Of a stretch of 23,936 nt of DNA, positions 15,254 through 22,425 are shown piece by piece. Under the pieces are notes generated by a model, which was not told where the DNA came from, did no database searches, and worked only from the letters and a program-made list of their open reading frames with translations. This DNA comes from Paracoccaceae bacterium (lineage in GTDB: Bacteria; Pseudomonadota; Alphaproteobacteria; Rhodobacterales; Rhodobacteraceae): positions 1-23,936 of the forward strand of contig CABZJG010000007.1 in assembly GCA_902525995.1 (NCBI GenBank), written 5' to 3'. Position numbers and translations under genes: made by a program. Within the stretch, counting starts at the first letter, position 1. The number at the start of each line of letters is the position of its first letter.

Positions 15254-15673
15254 TTATGATTGTTTTGGTCGTTGAAAGTTAGCCTTTTTATCCTGGTCTT
15301 TCTCTTTTTCTATTTGCAACAATATATTTGCCTCAGAGATAAGGCGCTCGATTTTCTTTCGTTTAAAATCATCCTTTCTTGTCATCGAATTTAGGTTATC
15401 GATTTCCTTTTGTATAAATTCAATCCGAGCCTTCAGTATTTTCATTTGGTCCGCGAGCTTAGATGAATACCACCGATCTGCGCGCAATTGAGAAGGTTTA
15501 TCATAGGAATTTTCGACAAAATTTTCTTGTAATTCTCGGACCCGCTCAATCATATCTTTCAACTCAGCGAGTTGGTCTTTTTGACTATTTAGTTCCGATC
15601 TCAGCTTCATAGATGAAGCCATATTCTTCCTCGAAATTTTCTCAAGAACTGACTTTTTTCGCTTTGGTCGCAC
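15254..15673 (-). CDS. fliJ: flagellar export chaperone/ATPase stalk FliJ
   Basis: 139 residues, almost entirely charged amphipathic helix, as in FliJ, the coiled-coil stalk inside the FliI ring that links the ATPase to FlhA. No membrane segment. Sequence conservation in this family is low, so the call rests on size, coiled-coil character and location directly after fliI. It begins with GTG: the codon follows the fliI stop with no gap, and a near-perfect AAGGAGG sits five bases before it inside fliI. That Shine-Dalgarno sequence is the 3' arm of an eight-pair stem-loop. Confidence 0.88.
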   Translation of the reverse strand: MRPKRKKSVLEKISRKNMASSMKLRSELNSQKDQLAELKDMIERVRELQENFVENSYDKPSQLRADRWYSSKLADQMKILKARIEFIQKEIDNLNSMTRKDDFKRKKIERLISEANILLQIEKEKDQDKKANFQRPKQS

Positions 15674-17008
15674 CTAAACCTCCTTCAGGAGGTTTTTCAA
15701 AGCCGAAACTGTCTCTTCAAATGAAACCATTTCAGTAGGCTTTTGTTTTAGAAAGTCTACAATTTCTGGCCACTTTTTGTAGGCTATATCAAGATCCTTA
15801 TCTTGGCCTGGAGCATAGCCTCCCATTAGAATTAGATCTTTATTTTCATTATATACACTGATCAATTTTTTGAGCTTATTAGCCAATTCAATTTGTTCCG
15901 CGCTTGCAACATTTGTCATCACTCGACTTATTGAATGAGAGATATCAATAGCTGGATAGATACCCAGATTTGCATATTCTCTATTGAGTACGACATGACC
16001 GTCTAAAATGGCCCGGGCAGTATCAACAACCGGATCATTTGCATCGTCACCATCTGCCAAAACAGTGTAAATTCCAGTTATTGATCCTTTACATGTCTCT
16101 GTTCCCATACCGGCGCGTTCAATAAGACCAGAAATAAGCGCATTTACCGAAGCTGGATAACCCTTTAAGGTTGGTAATTCCCCCAAGGCAAGGCCTATTT
16201 CCCGGCGGGCATGTGCGACGCGCGTTAACGAATCCATTATTAAAAGAACATTTTTTCCTTGTTCTCGAAAATACTCCGCTATCGCGGTTGCCCTATTTGC
16301 ACCTCTGATCCTTAAAAGAGGGGATCTGTCTGCAGGTACTGCGACAGCGCATAGTTTTTCCCGAGTTTTCTTATCAAAGACAGTATCAATAAATTCCAAA
16401 ACTTCCCGAGATCGCTCACCAATTAAGCCAACAACAATTACATCTGCTTCACTATGTTTAGTGATCATGCTGAGCAATACTGATTTGCCAACTCCAGACC
16501 CAGCTACAATTCCAACACGTTGACCTTTGGCAATCGTCAGTAATCCGTTAATGGATTTGACACCGACATCCAAAGCTGAAGAAATATGACGCCGCTCTAA
16601 GGGATTAATCAAAGTTCCATGCAAAGGCCACTCGTTCTGAGCGTATGGTTGCTGGCGACCATCCAAAGGGGACCCCATGGCATCGAAGACGCGCCCTAAT
16701 AAACTGTCACCCACCTCTATGGTTTGGCCTTCCTCAACCAAGGTTACTCGGTCACCTGCCCGAATGCCAGCTGCCAAGTCAAAAACCACTAGCTGGTTTA
16801 AGCCATCCTTAAAACTGATGACTTCTGCAAAAATATCATTATTTGAGTCAGTTTCGATTTTACAAATAGAACCAACACGTGCTGGAAATCCATCACAATG
16901 AGCAGTTAATCCATCAAACTTCAGGACTTTGCCTGACAGCCTAGAGCGCTTTGATGGATCCAGTTTGCGATCTAGGTCTCGCAGGATTTCATTGGTAAAG
17001 TCAGACAT
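15674..17008 (-). CDS. fliI: flagellum-specific ATPase FliI
   Basis: 444 residues, normal length. FliI is a hexameric ATPase related to the F1 beta subunit that delivers export substrates to the gate. The N-terminal beta-barrel domain is followed by Walker A GSGVGKS (170-176), GLIGERSREVLEF (194-206), Walker B LLIMDS (255-260) with LTRVAHARREIGLALGE, and GYPASVNALISGLIERAG. The C-terminal FliJ/FliH-facing region ends in SALKNLLKEV. GGTGAAGA precedes the ATG, and fliH stops three bases before. Its last codons encode half of the stem-loop that covers the fliJ ribosome binding site. Confidence 0.97.
   Translation of the reverse strand: MSDFTNEILRDLDRKLDPSKRSRLSGKVLKFDGLTAHCDGFPARVGSICKIETDSNNDIFAEVISFKDGLNQLVVFDLAAGIRAGDRVTLVEEGQTIEVGDSLLGRVFDAMGSPLDGRQQPYAQNEWPLHGTLINPLERRHISSALDVGVKSINGLLTIAKGQRVGIVAGSGVGKSVLLSMITKHSEADVIVVGLIGERSREVLEFIDTVFDKKTREKLCAVAVPADRSPLLRIRGANRATAIAEYFREQGKNVLLIMDSLTRVAHARREIGLALGELPTLKGYPASVNALISGLIERAGMGTETCKGSITGIYTVLADGDDANDPVVDTARAILDGHVVLNREYANLGIYPAIDISHSISRVMTNVASAEQIELANKLKKLISVYNENKDLILMGGYAPGQDKDLDIAYKKWPEIVDFLKQKPTEMVSFEETVSALKNLLKEV
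15676..15695 (-). promoter_or_regulatory. stem-loop covering the fliJ ribosome binding site
   Basis: On the minus strand the arms AAACCTCC (15695-15688) and GGAGGTTT (15683-15676) form a perfect eight-pair stem with a TGAA loop. The 3' arm holds the fliJ Shine-Dalgarno GGAGG. The stem lies in the last codons of fliI, so ribosomes finishing fliI would open it, coupling fliJ translation to fliI. On the plus strand the same repeat is followed by T's and would look like a terminator for antisense RNA. Confidence 0.7.
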
Positions 17009-17011
17009 TCT

Positions 17012-17851
17012 TCACCTATTCTCATGATCAGAAAATGGGGTATCGCGGATTTCAACACCACCCACTTTCACAATGACGTCGCCTCGGTTGAGAGTGTCAT
17101 CACTTTTAATATCAACACCTTGAAATAACTCTTCAAATTCATTAAAAGATTGAAGTGTCTCTAAATCTTCAGGATTAAATGAGACCTTTTTTTCATTTGA
17201 TAGAGACCTGATTTGATCAAGATGTTTTTCCACATGATCTAAAAATCCTTTGGCATCGCTTTCTATGGCCAAGCCGCATCGCTCACTAGACAGAGCGTAA
17301 ACGGTATCCAAAACCTTAGATGAAATGTCATCGAAATCAAAACAAGAATCGTTTTGGAGGCGCTCAGCAATTGATTTCAGAACATTAAGGTGCTCTATGC
17401 GTTGTTCTTCTAATTCGCTTAATGCCGCTGCACGTCCAGCAGAAAAGCCTTCTTCATAAGCTTCAGTATTTTGATCAGGCTTGCCGATCTCGGATCGGTC
17501 CTCATCGAATTCTGAGGGCTCATCTTGTAAACTTGGCTCTTCCTCGAAACCGTCATTAATTTCTTCTTCACTAGGTAACTTAGTTTCGGAGAATTCAGGC
17601 GCAGTTTCTTGTGCGTCAGTATCTTCATTTTGATCTAAATCTGAGGTGGGAAATTCACTTTTGTTTAAATCGTCAACGCTAATTTTTTCCCTGACAAAAT
17701 GCTCAATGGACTTGCGAACAAATATTTCTTTATCAGAATTTTTCGGTTTTTCCGATACAAACCCTGCTGAAATAGCAGACTTAATTGCGTCCGCTACTCG
17801 AGTATGTTTTTCCGCGTCTAAAGTAGAAAATTTACTGTGCGCTTGCCCCAT
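17012..17851 (-). CDS. fliH: flagellar export ATPase regulator FliH
   Basis: 279 residues. FliH dimers hold FliI and tether it to FliN at the C ring. The N-terminal half is acidic and low-complexity (about residues 70-130, many Glu/Asp), longer than in enteric FliH. The central helix begins with TEAYEEGFSAGRAAALSELEEQR, having the spaced small residues typical of the FliH dimer helix. The C-terminal domain ends with LNRGDVIVKVGGVEIRD, the usual FliH end block. The ATG follows the fliG stop by two bases, and no Shine-Dalgarno sequence is visible. Translation therefore probably relies on termination-reinitiation from fliG. Confidence 0.9.
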   Translation of the reverse strand: MGQAHSKFSTLDAEKHTRVADAIKSAISAGFVSEKPKNSDKEIFVRKSIEHFVREKISVDDLNKSEFPTSDLDQNEDTDAQETAPEFSETKLPSEEEINDGFEEEPSLQDEPSEFDEDRSEIGKPDQNTEAYEEGFSAGRAAALSELEEQRIEHLNVLKSIAERLQNDSCFDFDDISSKVLDTVYALSSERCGLAIESDAKGFLDHVEKHLDQIRSLSNEKKVSFNPEDLETLQSFNEFEELFQGVDIKSDDTLNRGDVIVKVGGVEIRDTPFSDHENR

Positions 17852-17853
17852 AT

Positions 17854-18882
17854 CTATACCATTTCATCGCCGCCACGACCCGCCAGCACAATAGTTCCCT
17901 CGTCAGACATTTTACGGGCAACTGCAATGATGCGTTTCTGAGCATTTTGAACTTCGGTGAGGCGAATTGGACCCAACGCTTCCATTTCATCTTGTATATT
18001 GGCAGCAGCACGGGTGGACATGCAGCCAAATAGTTTTTCACGCAATACTTCGTCTGCACCCTTGAGCGAGAGAATGAGGTCTTCTGTCTCGACACTTCTC
18101 AACAGGGTTTGCAGAGAACGATCATCTGACATGCCAAGATTTTCAAAGGTGAACATGTTATCTTGAATGGCTTGCATCAGATCTTTGTCAACTTTCTTCA
18201 CATCGGTAAGGATACGTTTTTCCATAGCCTCTTTTGTGAAGTTCATAATTTTTGCAGCGGCCTTAACACCACCTACTTGCGAAGACCGCAAACTTGTATT
18301 GGCTTTAAATTTGCGCTGCATAACTTTTTCAAGCTCTTTTAGTGCCTCTGGATCGACCATTTCCAATGTCGCAATTCGCGTAATGACTTCAGATTGTAAA
18401 TTTAGATCCAAAAGACCGAGGACGTCAGAAGCCAAGCCATAATCAAGATATGATACTATTAATGCAACGATTTGGGGATGTTCGTCTTGTACCAATTCTG
18501 CAATTGAACGCGCATCCATCCAATCCAAAATTTCGATGGGTCGTTCACTGCTTGCAGGCGTGATACGGCTTAAAACTGATTGCGCCTTATCATCTCCAAG
18601 GGCTTTATTAAGGACATTTCGGATATAATTTCCTGCGCCCATCCCAATGCTTGTTTGTTTTTTTATAATCTCCAGAAATTCGTCTAATACGGAATTCACC
18701 GTTTCTTGATCTGCGGTTTGCACCGAGTACATTGCGGTGCCCAGGTGTTGAACTTCCCTTGGAGAAAGATTCTTCAAGACTTCTGCTGCCTCATCCTCAC
18801 CAAGCAACATCATTAGAATGGCAGACTTCTGAGTGCCTGTCAGTTCAATCTGTTCCGCGTCATCTATAGCTGCTTCTGCCAT
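17854..18882 (-). CDS. fliG: flagellar motor switch protein FliG
   Basis: 342 residues, normal length. FliG couples the MS ring to the C ring and receives force from the stator. The N-terminal FliF-binding domain (LTGTQKSAILMMLLGEDEAAEVL), the EHPQ motif of the middle domain (134-137) and the C-terminal torque helix are intact. The latter reads DDRSLQTLLRSVETEDLILSLKGA with REKLFGCMSTRAA (R281, R291) and the following acidic residues. All parts needed for stator interaction are present, consistent with the motAB pair at the left end. AAGG lies upstream of the ATG; the gene lies 15 bases after fliF and two before fliH. Confidence 0.97.
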   Translation of the reverse strand: MAEAAIDDAEQIELTGTQKSAILMMLLGEDEAAEVLKNLSPREVQHLGTAMYSVQTADQETVNSVLDEFLEIIKKQTSIGMGAGNYIRNVLNKALGDDKAQSVLSRITPASSERPIEILDWMDARSIAELVQDEHPQIVALIVSYLDYGLASDVLGLLDLNLQSEVITRIATLEMVDPEALKELEKVMQRKFKANTSLRSSQVGGVKAAAKIMNFTKEAMEKRILTDVKKVDKDLMQAIQDNMFTFENLGMSDDRSLQTLLRSVETEDLILSLKGADEVLREKLFGCMSTRAAANIQDEMEALGPIRLTEVQNAQKRIIAVARKMSDEGTIVLAGRGGDEMV

Positions 18883-18897
18883 CAGTTCTTACCTTTT

Positions 18898-20739
18898 TTA
18901 TATAACATCAAGGTCATCTTGCATCATTGCTTTGAAAACATTTGAAACCCTGCCTGCTTCATCTGAAACCATCATCCGGATCAAAGCCACTTTATCGTCG
19001 TATGAGTTTGCGGTGTCCAACATCTCAGCAGAAATGGTGGCTTTTTTGGGTTTCAGTTTGGCTTTGAGGTCCTCCAAGGATTGCCCTTCCTCAAGTTCCA
19101 TGTTTTCTAAATCTTCCAAGTTGGCTTCAGCAAAGGATGCTTTAAGCGAGTCTTGTGAGGGTGTCAGTAGACGAGAGAGCAAGGGGCGAATAACGGCTAG
19201 AGACACGACTGTGATTATTAAAAGCATCAAAGTTTTGTTTGCCAAGTCTTTGAGCCATGCTTCCTCATACCATTTTGTTTCGATACCGTCGATTATTTTT
19301 GTTACAAAAGGCCGCGTGGTAATGATTACATTATCACCACGCGCTGGCGTAAGACCAAGTGCGCTGGCAACGAGATCTTGAATTTCCTTTTTCTCCCCTT
19401 CGCTGATCTTGACCGTTTGGACTTCTTCATTTGCGTCAACAGTCGTTTGTTCCCTAAGCAACACAGCGACAGTTATTTTCTGAATTGTTGCCGATTGTAT
19501 CTTTTTGGTTGATATTTGTCTGCTGACTTCGAAATTCTGAACTTCACTACTTGAGCGAAGTTTGGTTTCGCTAGTTTCTTGAGATTGTAGTGAGGCTGAG
19601 CTTGAATTGCCGGGTACATTTGTCCCAACGGCTTTGTCTTTGTTGACCCCCTCAGGTGTAGCAGGAACAGTAGCTAGTGTTCCATTATCGTTAACATTGG
19701 TTGTGGAGGCGCCTTGATCAACCGTTTCAAAAGTGCTGGCGCTGGGCGGTTGATTGCTGATTGCACCTGGAATACCGCCCGATTTACCCATTACTTCTTC
19801 ATCACGGCTTGTTTGTTGGCTTAGCAAAACCGTGTCATTTGGTAAAACACGGTCTTCAGTGACTTCCAGAGACGTGAAGTCAATTTCAATATTAACTTGG
19901 GATGAGACATTACCGGGCCCGACAATTGGCGTCAAAAGGCGTTCTACTCTGGATCGATAGATGTTTTCAATACGCATGCGGTATTGGAACTGAAGCTCAG
20001 ATGCAGTTGAGGCCGGGTCCTCGATGGAATTTGACAATAGACGACCGGACTGATCAACAATGGACACTTTGTTTTTACCTAAATTGGGCACCGAGGAAGA
20101 AACAAGATTGACTATTGCCTCGACCTGTTGACCATTTAATGAGCGTCCAGCGCCTAATTCGACAAATACCGAGGCGCTTGGTTCTTGTGCATTTCTCGCA
20201 AATGCCGATCTTTCAGGAATTGCCAAATGTACTCTAGCATTTGAAATTGTCTCGATTTCTGCGATTGATCGGGCAAGTTCGTATTCCAACGATTGTTTGA
20301 TTTTTAGGTTTTCCAAAGATCGACTGGTGCCCATTGGCATATTATCCAAAGCGCCATAGCCATCTGCCGCTTGCATTGGAATTCCTTGGGCTGCCAAATT
20401 AAGCTTGGCGGTGTGATAATCGTTGACGGGAACTGTTAATTCACCTGTGGCAGGATCAATTTGCACATCCATTCCGCTGTTCTTCAACGCATCGAACACA
20501 CGTGATTTTTCACTCTCGCTTAAGGACGCAAAAAGGGTGGTACGATCAGGTGTTTGTAAGGCAGTGAAAATAACTATTCCAATTATTGCGACGATCGCCG
20601 CCGCTATACTCGGAAGCGCCCGTTGAATACTTGGTTGCCGATAAAAAGTATTAGCCTGTCTGAAGGACGAGCCAACTGAGGAAATCAAGCCAGTTTGTTG
20701 TGGAACAACGTTTACAGCATTTGTAGATGAATCAGACAT
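18898..20739 (-). CDS. fliF: flagellar MS-ring protein FliF
   Basis: 613 residues, slightly longer than usual. FliF builds the membrane MS ring. Two membrane helices frame the periplasmic ring-building domains: about 42-62 (LPSIAAAIVAIIGIVIFTAL) and 503-522 (LMLLIITVVSLAVIRPLL). The YscJ-like domain is clear (RTTLFASLSESEKSRVFDAL; LARSIAEIETISNARVHLAIPE; SAFARNAQEPSASVFVEL). A long disordered Ser/Thr/Asn-rich insert lies around 315-400. The C-terminal cytoplasmic tail ends with the FliG-binding segment DDKVALIRMMVSDEAGRVSNVFKAM. It follows fliE by 19 bases. Confidence 0.97.
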   Translation of the reverse strand: MSDSSTNAVNVVPQQTGLISSVGSSFRQANTFYRQPSIQRALPSIAAAIVAIIGIVIFTALQTPDRTTLFASLSESEKSRVFDALKNSGMDVQIDPATGELTVPVNDYHTAKLNLAAQGIPMQAADGYGALDNMPMGTSRSLENLKIKQSLEYELARSIAEIETISNARVHLAIPERSAFARNAQEPSASVFVELGAGRSLNGQQVEAIVNLVSSSVPNLGKNKVSIVDQSGRLLSNSIEDPASTASELQFQYRMRIENIYRSRVERLLTPIVGPGNVSSQVNIEIDFTSLEVTEDRVLPNDTVLLSQQTSRDEEVMGKSGGIPGAISNQPPSASTFETVDQGASTTNVNDNGTLATVPATPEGVNKDKAVGTNVPGNSSSASLQSQETSETKLRSSSEVQNFEVSRQISTKKIQSATIQKITVAVLLREQTTVDANEEVQTVKISEGEKKEIQDLVASALGLTPARGDNVIITTRPFVTKIIDGIETKWYEEAWLKDLANKTLMLLIITVVSLAVIRPLLSRLLTPSQDSLKASFAEANLEDLENMELEEGQSLEDLKAKLKPKKATISAEMLDTANSYDDKVALIRMMVSDEAGRVSNVFKAMMQDDLDVI

Positions 20740-20758
20740 ATTTTCAGTTTTCTCCTGA

Positions 20759-21100
20759 TTAAACAGGCATATTCATTATTTCTTTGTATGCACTAAGCGC
20801 TTTATTTCTGACGTTCAGAGTGAGCTGAAAACCAAGCGACGAAATTTGTTGATCTATCATTACCTTCGATAAATCTTGCTCACGACCAAGTTCATAATCA
20901 CGAACAGATTGTGCAGCTTGGCTTTGTGCATCAGCGACAGAATTTAACGACTGTTCTAAACGATCTGCAAAGGCAAAAGATTCTGACTTTGTATTGTTAC
21001 CAGTATCTAATTTTTGCTTTATCGCGTCGCTTTTGCTTACAGCTGCATCGTGTGATGACTGAATTGCTTGCAAACTGCTTACGCCTGATATTCCGGACAT
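20759..21100 (-). CDS. fliE: hook-basal body connector FliE
   Basis: 113 residues, standard size. FliE joins the MS ring/export gate to the rod. The C-terminal block SVRDYELGREQDLSKVMIDQQISSLGFQLTLNVRNKALSAYKEIMNMPV is diagnostic in pattern (FQLTLNVRNK and AYKEIMNM). The ATG at 21100 is chosen because GGAGG lies five bases upstream and it follows the fleT stop by 13 bases; a frame from 21169 would add 23 residues read from within fleT. TTTCAC and GTGAAA repeats (21127-21122 and 21105-21100 on the minus strand) could hold the Shine-Dalgarno sequence in an open loop. Confidence 0.95.
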   Translation of the reverse strand: MSGISGVSSLQAIQSSHDAAVSKSDAIKQKLDTGNNTKSESFAFADRLEQSLNSVADAQSQAAQSVRDYELGREQDLSKVMIDQQISSLGFQLTLNVRNKALSAYKEIMNMPV

Positions 21101-21113
21101 TTCACCCTCCCCT

Positions 21114-22268
21114 CTAAACTTGTGAAACCAATGTGTTCTCTGAAGGAATGCCCAAAGCAGGGGCATCAATCATTATATCTTCTAGTCCAATCATACAGTC
21201 GGTTCTTAGGACATTTGCGCGTTGGATTACATTTTCCAATTCACGAACATTGCCAGGCCAAGAATAATCACGCAGCCTTTTAAGCGCGTCGCCAGAAATG
21301 ACTGGGAAATCGTCAACATCGGTTTGATGTCTTACCAAAAGCTCTGCTGCTATAGGGATAATATCATCAACCCGTTCGCTCAGAGCATGGGTCGCCAGTG
21401 GAAAGACGTTAAGACGAAAATACAAGTCCTCTCTGAAATTTCCACGCCTGATCTCCTGAGGAATATTACGGTTTGAAGTTGCTAAAGTTCGTACATCTAC
21501 GGGAATAGACTTTGAAGCACCTAGGGGCACAACTGACTTTTCTTGTAAAACTCGCAATAATTTGGCTTGAAGAGGCATAGACATTTCTGAGATTTCATCC
21601 AGTAGAAGAGTTCCTCCATCCGCTGCTTTGAAAATGCCATCACTCGCTGTGGATGCTCCAGTAAATGCCCCTTTTTTGTGGCCGAAAAGAAGAGCTTCAA
21701 GCATATTTTCCGGGATTGCGGCGCAGTTTATTGCCACAAAGGGTTTTTCACACCGTGGTGAGTTTTTGTGGATGTACTGGGCAAGCACTTCCTTACCGCT
21801 GCCTGTTGGGCCATTGATAAAGACGTTCACATTAGATTTTGAAACTTTTCGCGCTAATGTGAGCAACTCAACAGAGGCCTTGTCCGATGCAATTGTACTC
21901 TCACCCTGAGTTATGAAGCTGACAATTAAGTTTAACAAAAAAGACTTTTCGAGGACGTCTTTAACATTAGGAATAGCTATGCGTAGCAGTGCGCCGTTCA
22001 TAGACTGCTCGATTTTTAATTCGGCTGCGTCTTCTTCAATTATCACAATGGATTTGGCGCTTCTCTTTTTTACAAGCTCTAAAACGCTTTTTAACCCGCC
22101 AACTTTTTTTTCAAAAGCCGCGCTCAATATAGCTTTTACTTTTTGACCAGGTCGATCTAAGCCTTCCTTGGTATCAGAGTGCTCGACCGTACTACATTGG
22201 TAGTTCTGGAGTATGTTCAGTATATCTTTTCCAACCACGAACTCTGTGGCCTGTAGCGAGTAAAGCAT
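21114..22268 (-). CDS. fleT: FleT-like sigma-54 activator lacking a DNA-binding domain
   Basis: 384 residues. A roughly 120-residue N-terminal part looks like a degenerate receiver-type domain without an obvious phosphorylated Asp pocket. The AAA+ domain is complete: Walker A GPTGSGKE (153-160), GAFTGA (200-205), Walker B GTLLLDE (219-225), FREDLYFRLNVFP (278-290) and WPGNVRELENVI (337-348). Only about 35 residues follow and none form a Fis-type helix-turn-helix. R. sphaeroides FleT has this same deficit and the same place, directly before fliE; there FleT works by joining FleQ, which supplies DNA binding. A sigma-54 promoter lies upstream, with AAGGAG before the ATG, so this is the first gene of fleT-fliEFGHIJ. 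Confidence 0.9.
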   Translation of the reverse strand: MLYSLQATEFVVGKDILNILQNYQCSTVEHSDTKEGLDRPGQKVKAILSAAFEKKVGGLKSVLELVKKRSAKSIVIIEEDAAELKIEQSMNGALLRIAIPNVKDVLEKSFLLNLIVSFITQGESTIASDKASVELLTLARKVSKSNVNVFINGPTGSGKEVLAQYIHKNSPRCEKPFVAINCAAIPENMLEALLFGHKKGAFTGASTASDGIFKAADGGTLLLDEISEMSMPLQAKLLRVLQEKSVVPLGASKSIPVDVRTLATSNRNIPQEIRRGNFREDLYFRLNVFPLATHALSERVDDIIPIAAELLVRHQTDVDDFPVISGDALKRLRDYSWPGNVRELENVIQRANVLRTDCMIGLEDIMIDAPALGIPSENTLVSQV

Positions 22269-22292
22269 TTTTTTCTCCTTCAGATATTAACA

Positions 22293-22308
22293 GGCAAATT
22301 GCATGCCA
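22293..22308 (-). promoter_or_regulatory. sigma-54 promoter of fleT
   Basis: Minus strand TGGCAT-GCAAT-TTGCC with correct GG-N10-GC spacing. The predicted start near 22282 leaves a 14-base leader containing AAGGAG. It drives the fleT-fliEFGHIJ unit. Confidence 0.83.
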
Positions 22309-22330
22309 AAAAATTTGAAGGATTTTTTGC

Positions 22331-22349
22331 AGTGTGAAATTTTGTCACT
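22331..22349. promoter_or_regulatory. dyad between fleT and the second fleQ gene, possible activator site
   Basis: AGTGTGAAATTTTGTCACT is symmetric at 14 of its 18 paired positions (AGTG..AAA.TTT..CACT). It lies about 23 bases upstream of the fleT -24 element and about 80 bases before the divergent fleQ-like gene. It could be an enhancer or operator for FleQ; this is inferred from symmetry and position only. Confidence 0.35.
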
Positions 22350-22425
22350 ATTTATTCTGGATAAATGTTTAAAATGATGCAAAAACGAACCTATATCAAA
22401 GCAATTTCAAAAACATGGAAGTTCT

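Noticed and set aside
15243..15255. Inverted repeat at the fliJ stop as a terminator
   Set aside because: Only about four pairs and the T-run is distant and short.
20638..20645. GCCGATAA, like a sigma-28 -10 element, on the plus strand
   Set aside because: No matching -35 element, and it is antisense within fliF with no plus-strand gene downstream.
21624..21639. Minus-strand TGGCAT-TTTCA-AAGCA in fleT
   Set aside because: Lacks TT of the -12 element and lies in the conserved AAA+ coding region.
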